Shown in pieces: positions 15,001 to 27,000 of a stretch of DNA of 64,000 nt (position 1 is its first letter; every line of letters starts with the position of its first letter). The translations under genes and the position numbers were made by a program. Source of the DNA: Marthasterias glacialis (taxonomy: Eukaryota > Echinodermata > Asteroidea > Forcipulatida > Asteriidae). A model generated the notes under the pieces. It worked only from the letters and a program-made list of their open reading frames with translations. It was not told the DNA's origin and made no database searches. The DNA lies in NCBI GenBank assembly GCA_911728455.2, contig OU452224.1:3348001-3412000 (forward strand), read 5' to 3'.

Positions 15001-18000
15001 ATGGGTTTACTGGCCCGATGCTTAAAATCACTGGCCTCGGGCCTGGACATGTAAAAAGACCGTTGTGTAAGGCCAAAGAGAGACAGAGAGCACTGGAATT
15101 GTGCTCTAAATCTCCCTGTTTCCCAGGGGTTATTGTGTAATCCCCAATTCCAGACCGTTGTCCTTTTGTTATGCAAAGACCGATTACAAGATTCAAAATG
15201 AGTCAAATTCAAGTCCAAGTCATACAGCACTGGGCCATCATAAACACATTTCATGCAGCTCTCTTAGCTTGTCTCTATTTATAAGATCTTGCCTGTACTT
15301 GAACGTTAGGCCCAGTTAAAGTGTATGATTTTGTTCCTTCACATACGAGGGCATAAAGGTTCCCATATATATGTTTTAATATGCGCAAGACCTGCACAGT
15401 CTATTCATTACACGTTTCAGGTATACTTACTTCTGGCTTATCATTTTCATCTGTGATGTATTCAAAATCGTTCCCATTTTTGCTGACTTGAACATGGAAT
15501 TTTTTCACACATCCAAACTGTTCCTTTTCATCAGCATCTGCCATGCCGCAGTGACCCTGCGTCACCACACCAACTACGAGCCTCTCTGCGCTTAGGTCAA
15601 TCTGCAACCACTGGTCATGACTGTTGATTTCTGCAGTCCATGTGCAGGCTTCATCAGCGTTATCAAGACGCCCCTTGAATGCTCTGTAAACCCCCAATTC
15701 TGAAGATGCCGTCATAGCTGAATCAGGAATCTCAGATGACTGCACACCAAGGTAAGTGCTGAACATATCTGTTTGAGAGATAGATATTCAGTTTGTGTAG
15801 TTAGCGCGAAAAAATACTAATGATTTAAGGTTCTCTTTTGGCTTTTCGAAATTATCAATGACAAGATCACTTGAGTTGGTGGGTCAAGCTAAGATGTTTT
15901 GAACAAGTTAAAATGACTTCATAAAATGCAAACAGTTGTGTACAGTAAGTTTACTTTGTCTTGCAGAAAGTCCAATACAAATTCGGCAATGTTATTTACT
16001 TACATGCTTCCACTCGCTTTCCATTGGATGCTGTCGAAAAGGGAATATAGATATTGTAAATTAATAACTCGGAAGTTTAAACGTAAATCCTGAATATATA
16101 GGCCAAGGTCGCCTAGGGTTTAAAGGATGAAGTCCCCTGAGCCTCATCAGTTATTTAACGAAAACTCTGTGCATTACCACAAATAAAAAAGCAACGATTT
16201 GAACACGGTGTTAGCAGTTTCTTTTTGACATTTTCCCAGTATACTCTTCATCACTAAAAGTTGGAGGCCAAAGGTTTTCAAAAACAAAGTATAAAATTAG
16301 ACAATTCTAAAAACACGGATTGTTTGCGCTCCTGTGTCAGCGACCTTACAAAGAAAGAAGACTTTAGTCAAAGGAGATGCCAAGGTAATAACCCATGTAT
16401 TACAATTAAAATCTGGCTGCCTAGAACACAAGTATAACTCTAAAAGTCATAAATTCAGGGATGAGATTGTAAGAAACTGTTTTATTTAAATAAAACCTTC
16501 ACATTGTGTAGTTTTAGCTAACAAGCTGAAGATCCCAAAGAACTATGTGTCGACAAACCATGCTGTCCAAGGCATTAGGGTGCAGACCAGGGACGACCCA
16601 TGCTGTATACAGATTTAGTGTGCGCACCAGTTGCAATGTTTCTTAAAATTTTGGGGAACCTGTTTTTACAGCGCATGCCCTGATAAAGAATCTTAGTTTA
16701 TTAAATCTGAGAACATTGTGATCGCAATAGTTCGGTTTCGGTACCCTTCTTAAAATCCTGACCATTCATTTACACATAATACTTTGATGTTACATTTTTA
16801 AGACAAACAATGACGGAAGTCAGATTTCAAAAAAATTAAACATCCCAGGTGTAAAAATCAATCATAAGGTCGAATTTTTAATCTCATCCCCAAAAATAAA
16901 TGCGATCAAAAAGTTAACTTTTTAACCTCATTGCAAACATTTGATTTACTTACAGTCAAGTTCCCAATTTACTGAATATTTCCTTGGGTTATTTTCCTCT
17001 GTGAACGTCACCTCTGTCATTGGATCTAAATCATTACTGAATGGAGTTCCGAGGATGGACCCTCCCTCAGTTGCAGCATCGAAAAACACTGTACCCGCAA
17101 CAGACGAAAACCCGACAAAGTCTCCTGCTTTGACTGGGATCTTTTCATTCTCTTCCAGTGACTTTGTGTCATCATCATCAATAGTTAAATGTGCACTTCC
17201 GACGATAAGGAACTTGAGGGCAGCAGTAGGGTGTTTGCGAAAGACTAAGAAATCCACTTCTTCATGCCTCTCTTTGCTTCTCTTTATAGTGAAGGAACGG
17301 ATGTAACCTTCACACTTGATTGGCATGTCCTGGAAGAGAATTCCATGGCCACTTCCATCTACCTGACTACGGACTTTTATTTCATTGCCCATGAATTGCG
17401 GACACGTTGCTGAAGTGAAAGATAGAAAAGAAGACAAGCATGTGTCATTTTTTTAAAAGCAATTTTCTATTCAAACATTTGGACATGTAAGAGTGCCAAG
17501 TTTGTTCCCCCATCACATGAAAACTCGTACATGGGTTAAATAACACACGTTTGTTTTGGAGCAGTTTAGAACTATAAGCCGCCATCACCCCCTTGCCATT
17601 CTCCACTCCTAACCCCAACATTCTTACCTTTGCATCTTGCTGTTCCATCACCTGTATAGCTGCTCTCGCAGTGGCAGCCATGGACAGCATTCTGTGACCC
17701 ACAAAATGCGTGTTCTACACAACTGACCTTGAAGCAGTTTATTTTGCCATATTCCTCACACGTACAGGACTCAGTACAGTCTTTTACTATCCAATTCTCG
17801 CCCACCTATAATACCAAAACACCAAACAGGTACTATGTGAAAGTTACGTCCCTCAAAGAAATGACAAGAAAACTATGTTTCAGTCAAACACTCTTTGCTA
17901 AACCATAAAATGTGCTTACCTTAGCCAATATTTTTATCAATAGTGGTAAGCACTAATAGTTACATGCCAAGCACTCCCTGCACATAAACAAATTACAGTG

Positions 18001-21000
18001 AACGCCCAAATAAGAAAATATTCACCAAACGCTATGCACAACCACATTCTTTATTATACAAATAATGAACGTTTTAGAGGGTGTTGATAAAATAGTTTTC
18101 AAAATGGAATGTTCCATTCCATCAAGGGTGAAGCTGAATTGAAGGGGGCATGTTCCATCTTTCATTAAATGAAAATATTCACTCCATTGCATGAATGCAA
18201 AGCATTCATTATTTGTTCTATATAACTTTCAAGTTGATCTTTGTATAATTAACAAAATTTACAAGATTGCAGCATCCACTATTTTACTGCTGTGTGCCGC
18301 ATTGTATGGTCTAGCAAGCATTCTGTAACACCGTCGTAGATCCTTGTCATTTGATTGGAGGATTGGAGGTCACGCCGCATTTGTTGTTCACACTATTGCA
18401 CCGCTACATCATTGAGTGAGCATTTTTGGTACTATTTATTGTGCATTTTCGCTCGATCCTTATTGCTCTATTGCCACTTGACCACCGTGTGCAAAACAAA
18501 GCAGCACAACTTCGGATAAAAGTTCATCTTGATGATGTTTTAACTTATTAACCTTGGAACTAGTAACTTTTAACGAGCCACAAAATAAAGTCATGGATAT
18601 TAAAATGCAGTCTTGTTATTGGTCTTTATTTTATAGTTTTATCCGCCAATCAAATGACAAAGATCTACTTGGATGTTATATAAAACAAACAATGAATATT
18701 TTGCATTCGTGCGTTGGAGAGAATATTTTCATTGAACTCAGCTTCACCTAATATTAAATGGAACATTCCATCTTTCAACTCATTATAATATGCTCAACAT
18801 TGCACTCATAAACATTCACTATTTGTATAATAGATCATATGGGCTGGAACAAAAATGCAAAGTGAATACGACCAAAATGCACATTTTATGAAAAAGGCCA
18901 TGTAATAATTTGATTTATCTTAAAGTACGCGCTAATCCTCCAATCAGAATGCTCAATAGCAGTGTGATAAACTATATCATACTCCCAGTAGTCTACATTG
19001 CACTCTGCTTATTGTGAGTATTATGCGACATGCTCAGTATACGGACATGCTCTGTATATATGCTCTGTGATTTGTGTTGTATGTTTTCATGAGGCAGTAT
19101 GAAGTTGACTGGAAGATACATTCAGTATCACACGCGTGTTGTGGAATACGGAAAAATATAGCGCGTCTGTGTCCCATATCCCACTCGGCCTTCGGCCTCG
19201 TGGGATATGGGACGTAGAAGTGCTATATATTACTAACAAAATCTCTCCAGTATTTTCCCTTTAACCCTCGTTACCTGATATTTTGACATAAACAACTGCC
19301 GGCGACTGAACTGTTTGTGCACTCAAGCGTGAAATACATTTTTTTTTAAACAACAAAGTGCAGAGGACTGCTTTACAAACTTCGAGCTAAAGCAATAATG
19401 AAAACTTTCTTGCATGTTAAATTCTTTGTCATATAATACAGAAATCAAAGAGATCTGTCAATAACAGCTAGGTTCTTGAACTTACTTTCCCAAGTAAGAT
19501 CTGGAAACTCAAACACTTTTTGTGCATGGCACTCCATAGGTGTTTGAATTTGGATTTTTCCACTTCATTTTGAAGAAACTACATAATAGCAACCTCTTTT
19601 ATTTTCCCATCATATAAAAGATCTGATCTTCCTCTTTCCAACCATTGTAAGCTTGGGTATGGAAGGTGAACATGGACAAAACTACAACTACAGAACAAAT
19701 GGCCTCTCTGGTAAGGCTTGTTGGGCTTTTTTGTGTATGATCTTAGTTGACTTAAGTCACCTATAAAGGACGAAGGGGTATGAGTGCAGTCCAATAGAGT
19801 CACCTATGGTAAGGAAAGGGTTGAGATATAATTAATAATAATTCATCGTGACATACTTTGAAGTAATCGTTTCCGTAGCGACAGCCGCATTCTTTCTCCG
19901 GTATTGGAACGCCATTCTGCATTACAAAGCCAGTAGAGGGTTCACAACCTTCCACGCAATCCATGTCACATATTTCACGCACGATGGTCTGGTAACAGGT
20001 TCTCTGACAGCTGCTAGCACAGATGGTGTACACAGATCCAAGCGGGCATCCAAATGCTGTATTGACAAACAAACTTTTTGTTAGAAATACCAAACAACAG
20101 ATTTGAAAACTATCTAGCTCAACTACGGTTTATGGTAAAACCATGTGGTTCCCTCTGAATGAGTTGTAGCAGTTCTAAAATGAGGGCTGGATTTCACAAA
20201 GCACTAAGATTCATCTTAAGATAAGTTGTCAATATTACCATAGTGACTTGTAGTGTGACACCACACTTTGCTCAGCAATATAGATTGATGCACATGTTAA
20301 GATTAATCTTAGCTCTTTGTGAAATGCACCAAATGGTTAAACAATTCAATATTTTGATAAGTTTCCTTTTTGCCAGAAAATAATCTGAAAATAATTGAAA
20401 CGCCAAAATTGTTAAACCACTGGTTCTTTTCAGATCTATTACAGCTAATTAGATAGATACTGTAACCAGTTGGTGCCGGATGATGTGCATACACGCAAAT
20501 GTTTCCCCTGCCTGGAAACGGACGCCATGTAATTTCGGACCACTGGAGGAAAGGTCGCCCAGTCATTCCAAGACGGAACGTGCACAGACCACACACACAA
20601 CGTCTAATGCTTTGTTTCACCCACACAAGGTCGAAAAAGGTCTTGATTTTACTTTGATTTTGTGGCTACTGAGAGGCGGTTTTTGTGTAATCCCCGATTA
20701 CAGACCTTTGTCCTTTCGTTCCAAGAATTACGAGGATTCGAGAGGCTTCCACCATTGTTCATTCATTGTACTTCGGCTCAATGGAGGTGAGTCAGAGTGA
20801 GCCGGCACTCGAGCCATGGTTCCGTGTTTAGTGCCACTCCTATGCCGATAGGTAAAGCCCGATTTTTTGCAATTCACAGTGTGTGAATTTGACATTTTCT
20901 CGGTCAAGAAACAAAACGGACAATCCAATAAAGAGAATCTTTGTTTTCTTGGCATTGTCAAAGAAAAAAGATTCTGGCAATTCCACCAAAAGAATCCCGC

Positions 21001-24000
21001 CAGGTGGACAGGACAAAAAAATCCTGGTGGCATCTGGTTAAAGGTGTTACTGCAAACCTTTATTTTTCGAGCAGTATTCATCGGCCATTATTTGGAAACC
21101 TTTCAAAAACATCGTTCAACGGTAAACATTTTTTCAGATAATAATTTCATGCATTCAAAATAAAATGCCAAGTCAGAACCGAAGTATTAAAAATCATTTT
21201 TAAAATTAATCTTCACTACACAGAGCTTCAAACCCTACACGCTTTCCTTGCACTAAAAATTTGTGTTTCTAAAATTCAACGTCAAACAATGCAATTGTTT
21301 GTGGTGCATTGTTTAGCTGATTGATTTCCTTTAAAAACAAAAATCTTTTGAACAGCCTGTGATAAATCAGCCGTTTGCTCTCGTCCATGTACTTTTTAAG
21401 GTCTTCCCTGTATTTTATTAACAACTGGGACAGAAATGAGAACATTTTCATCATCAAGGTAAAAAAAAAAGGAAGAGAATTTCAACTTCTGTAGCAACAT
21501 TAATGTTAATATATCTTGACAGTTGAGGTGTACAAAGTTTCAATCAATATGCTCTGATTGTCTTCATCTGGAGAAAAAAACTAATTCTTCAGAGGTATTT
21601 GAAGGTACGCTGTCCTAGCCCAAGCCTCCCATGAATGTTCCCAAAGTTTTACTGAGTGAATTTGTTTTCGTTATCTCCTGGAAACTCACGGCACCGAAGC
21701 TCGGCACGCCAGTTCACAATCCGATTGGCATCCCTGATGTAATCTTGACGATTCTCCTGAACAATGCGGTTTGCGTATTCTTCCATGTTGACACAACGCA
21801 TAATGTCGTTGTATTTGTCTACGGAACACATGTCAAACACACAGCTCTGAAACATCTCCTGTGCGTCAAACTGTGCATGCCCGACTGCAAACACACCTAC
21901 ATACAGAATTGAAAAAATTACAATATATCAGTGGTTTTTGCAAGAATAAATTCATTCCCATCCCTTTTTCTCCCAATAAAGACACCATCCAACCAACCTG
22001 TAAAAATGTATTCAAATTCCATTGTTCATATTTATTCAAATTCAGTGGTCATATTTATTCAGTGGTCATGTTTTTTCAGTGGTCATGTTTGTGTCTCCCC
22101 GAAATTACATTACGGCAACAGCACCCTCAGTTCTTCCGAAAAGCATGACAATGTTTAAAAGTCTTCATTACTTCAAAGGTTTACCATTGGCATCTCTAAT
22201 GGGTTCACAGGCTGCTTTAGCTCTCTTAAGCAAGTCAGCGTTGTCCTTGCAGAAGCTGAGTGGAATACAATCTTTACATGTGGGACACTCCAATGGATTG
22301 GCTGTCCAGGAATCTCCAAAGGCCTTCACATCAGAAGTCTAAAACAATTGAAAATAAAAATTTCGCTATTTGTTCCCTGAGAGACAGGTGACGAGAGGGT
22401 CCAATCCCACCCTCTTTTTCATGACTTTGCTTAAATCAATTTTTACTAGTGTCAAGTGTGCACAGCCAAAATAAGTTGACACCTTCCCCAAAACAAAGAG
22501 AAACGTAATGTTTGAGTACCCCCCCCCAGAGCACGACAGTAACCATAATTTTTGTCTCAGATTGCTCATTGTTTACCATTCTACCATTCTGTTTTCTTTT
22601 TCCTCAAGCACATAGAGACACTCATCTTGTAGTATGCGCTTATTAATAGTGACGTATTTCCAACGAGGTACATTTGCATGTACACCCCAACACAGATAAG
22701 GTACTTTGTGTTGAGCATTTGCAAATGATACTACCATCATGCTCCAATGGCCATTCATTGTTGTTTCAAATAACTGCACCTCCACCATTTTCTTCAGTTC
22801 AAATGTAAAAGAAATCTCAATTTTCTCTATTTTGTATACCTGCTCCCCTCCCTGTGGTAAGGACGAAGTGGTATGAATGCAGTTGATTAAAGTCACCTAT
22901 GGTAAGGAAGAGGTGGTATGAGTGCTGTTGACTAAAGTCACCTATGGTAAGGAGGAGGTGGTATGAGTGCAGTTGACTAAAGTCACCTATGGTAAGGAGG
23001 AGGTGGTATGAATGCAGTTGATTAAAGTCACCTATGGTAAGGAAGAGGTGGTATGAGTGCTGTTGACTAAAGTCACCTATGGTAAGGAGGAGGTGGTATG
23101 AGTGCAGTTGACTAAAGTCACCTATGGTAAGGAGGAGGTGGTATGAATGCAGTTGATTAAAGTCACCTATGGTAAGGAAGAAGTGGTATGAGTGCTGTTG
23201 ACTAAAGTCATCTATGGTAAGGAAGAGGTGATATGAATGCAGTTGACTAAAGTCACCTATGGTAAGGAGTAGGTGTTATGAATGCAGTTGACTAAAGTCA
23301 CCTATGATAAGGAAGAGGTGGTATGAATGCAGTTGACTAAAGTCACCTAGGATAAGGAAGAGGTGGTATGAATGCAGTTGATTAAAGTCACCTATGATAA
23401 GGAAGAGGTGGTATGAATGCAGTTGACTAAAGTCACCTTGGATAAGGAAGAGGTGGTATGAATGCAGTTGACTAAAGTCACCTATGATAAGGAAGAGGTG
23501 GTATGAATGCATTTGACTAAAGTCGCCTATGATAAGGAAGAGGTGCTATGAATGCAGTTGACTTAAATCACCTATGGTAAGGAAGAGGTGATATGAATGC
23601 AGTTGACTAAAGTCACCTATGATAAGAAAGAGGTGGTATGAATGCAATTGACTAAAGTCACCTAGGATAAGGAAGAGGTGGTATGAATGCAGTTGACTAA
23701 AGTCACCTATGGTAAGGAAGAGGTGGTATGAATGCAGTTGACTAAAGTCACCTATGGTAAGGAAGAGGTGCTTTGAATGCAGTTGACTAAAGTCACCTAT
23801 GGTAAGGAAGAGGTGCTATGAATGCAGTTGACTAAAATCACCTATGGTAAGGAAGAGGTGATATGAATGCAGTTGACTAAAATCACCTATGGTAAGGAAG
23901 AGGTGATATGAATGCAGTTGACTAAAGTCACCTATGGTAAGGAAGAGGTGCTATGAATGCAGTTGACTAAAATCACCTATGGTAAGGAAGAGGTGATATG

Positions 24001-27000
24001 AATGCAGTTGACTAAAATCACCTATGGTAAGGAAGAGGTGATATGAATGCAGTTGACTAAAGTCACCTATGGTAAGGAAGAGGTGCTATGAATGCAGTTG
24101 ACTAAAATCACCTATGGTAAGGAAGAGGTGGTATGAATGCAGTTGACTAAAGTCACCTATGGTAAGGAAGAGGTGGTATGAATGCAGTTGACTAAAGTCA
24201 CCTATGATAAGGAAGAGGTGGTATGAATGCAATTGACTCCTAGGATAATTCGACTTAAATCGTCTATGGCAAAGAAAGGGTCTGATTCCTACTTACCGTA
24301 GTGCCATTCTTCATAATAAAGGGATCGCTCTTATGAGCTTTCATACTTCCACACAAGCCGCACATGCTATCAGCATACAGTCCCTTGTCAGCAAAGATCT
24401 TGACAACTTGATTTCCATCCCACAAAACCTTCACACCAAGCCGTGCATTGCTGACAACCTAAAATGCCATACAAATATTTTTTCAATTAATTTCATACAG
24501 TTGCCGAAAGCACGAAAGGTTTCTTTAAAGAAGAGCTCTAAGGTCTAGTTAAATTGTGTGATGTACTCATATTCCTACAGATAAGAGTAATTGTGAAAGT
24601 GGACAAGAAATTACAAATACTTTTTGTCTGACAAACCAGGATTACATGAGATCAATAAGCTGCCAAGACTGTTGTACACTGTTCTCAGCATGGGAAGTAA
24701 GTCCGATATTCCAGCATGCCATGGCCCATTATAGGCCATGGCATACAGCCGAGAGTTCGGCCGAGTCTTGGTGAACAAAAACTAATGTTCTTGAAAGAGG
24801 ACAAAAATCGACCCCATCTGAAGGGTGAAGCAATTATAGTTAAGGGTCTTGCTCAAGGACACAAGTGCCATATCTGGGACCCGAACGTACACTCTGACAA
24901 CATGAAAGCTTGAGGTCGGTGCACTAGACTGCTCAGCCACGACACTCAAACATTTCTGTTTAAAGAAACTGCTACATGTGTTTGTGTGTCATGAAATATG
25001 AACTGGCAATATATTGGGCATTTCCACAGTAAAAGAGTACACAAATGTACCAAAGATAACTTTTTGAATGAGGTATGAGAGGTGCAATGAAGAATTTTGC
25101 CCAATTGTCTACTTGATTTCTCCCATACCGTCAATGTTCATACAAAACAATAAAATTACAATATTAATATTGAAGTAATGACTGTGTAATTAAAAAACAG
25201 TAACGTATGTAACAAAGGACAGAAAACACATGGCCAGGACAATGACAACATAACAAATCTCATCATCTAATGGGGTTTCACCTGCATCCCCGACCCCTCA
25301 TGATTGTGCAAAGCAAAAAGTGAGAGGTTTCTTTGCGCAATTAGGAAAATAAACTGAAAAATGTGTCGCGAACGTGTAATGACAAAATAAAACTAGAAAT
25401 TGTTCTGTCTTTGTTACGTATGTTACTTTTTTATCACCTTATGGACACCCAATAATTGGATGGCTAATTTTTGGCTGTTCATTGTCCTCCAGGGACTATT
25501 GCATTGTACTGGGATAAAGTTAAGGTAAAACAAATCATTTAGGAGTAAAAAGAAAATCACAAAGAAATGTTGACGAGGATCACCTACAACTTCTTGAAAA
25601 CATGTTTCTTGTGTCTTAAAATTTTGACAAGCAAATCTTTAAGAGCCCACTAATTGATCACAATAAAAAAGTGTCACATTTGTTTATTAATTTTTCTTAT
25701 TGTTCAGTGTTTACCTAAAATGTCACACAAATGTACCCATTTACTGTGGAAAATACAATTTTCCACGTAACTTCATGTAATCACACAGCATTTACAACTT
25801 ACCAGAAACTTGCCATCAATATCAATCCTGTTCTCTTTTGCTGCGCATGGAGCATTGGTAATAGAACCATCAATTTGAACTTGGTTTCCTTGGAAGAGGA
25901 CGATATCCTTGTGAAAGAAAAATATATAATTGTTACAATAAATATCATACAAATATTGGATGCATAAGGAGTGCATTGTCGCAGATTATAACCACAAGGT
26001 GACAATCTGGACTATTCCATTTCACAAGGAGAAGCCAGATTTCACTGAGGGATATTAAAGGAATATTTTTGCATAAAGATTTCATTGGTTTTTAAGAAGT
26101 GTACAATTACTTTCGGGAAACTTTGAGTGGATTTCTCCGTTGAAGGTATTTCTGTATTGAATCTTACCGTGCCTCCCATTTTGAGCTCCATTCCACGATT
26201 GTATGAGACCCTGTTGTTCCATGAGGCAACCTTGTTGACCCCAACAACCTTGAAGAGGAAGTCTCCATTATCCACGCAGGGCTCAGCCAAGGTATATTTG
26301 CACATACCCTGGTAGTCAAAAGTTCTTCCACTGAACGATATGTAATGGGGATCACCCCATGCTCGACACAAAGCATACTCTGTCATAAATATTTCAAAAA
26401 TATTCCATTAAAAATACTAGCAGGTTGCAAAATCCTGCCCCCCCCCCCACTCAACCCCACAGATGACACAAAGTTACATGACAAGGTAATACACTTAGAA
26501 ACAAGTGTTGAATACGATCGGACATAACTCCACACCACTTCACTCGGCATTTATTTCAAAACAACTGACCAGTCGCTTAAGCCCCACCCCTTCATGCATT
26601 GACCAATCACACTGACAACTGCATCATCCAAAATCAAACACACTAAAATGTAAACAATGCCATAAATTTGGATGTCTCATTTCCAATGGTAAGTTGGGAT
26701 GGAAGAGTTGAGGTGCACGCGTCGCGACCCAACTAGGTGCCGTTTCTAGGCATTTAGTTTCTAGTTTCTAGGCATGTAATTTTACTGTTGTCATCACTAT
26801 TATGGGGCAGTGGAGAACAGCTATCTCTTTTAACCTAAGTTAGTGACAAGGCGCAGTTTCAAAATACATAAAAACGAAACAGTTTAATTTTGTAACTTGA
26901 CAGCAACTTCAAACTTTTGAACGAACCTCTATCGCAGAATTCCCCGAAGAAATTAGCCTTGCAGGAGCAACGATAGCTTGTTGAGTGGATAGGGACACAC

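Noticed and set aside
16946-16960. TAA after exon 20 as the end of the gene
   Set aside because: The stop lies just after a perfect GTAAGT donor, and the next exons continue in phase with F5/8C domains.
22857-24262. Regularly spaced 45-bp repeats as a CRISPR array, or the open frame within it as a repetitive protein
   Set aside because: There are no unique spacers, units are contiguous, the genome is eukaryotic, and the period (divisible by three) alone keeps the frame open.
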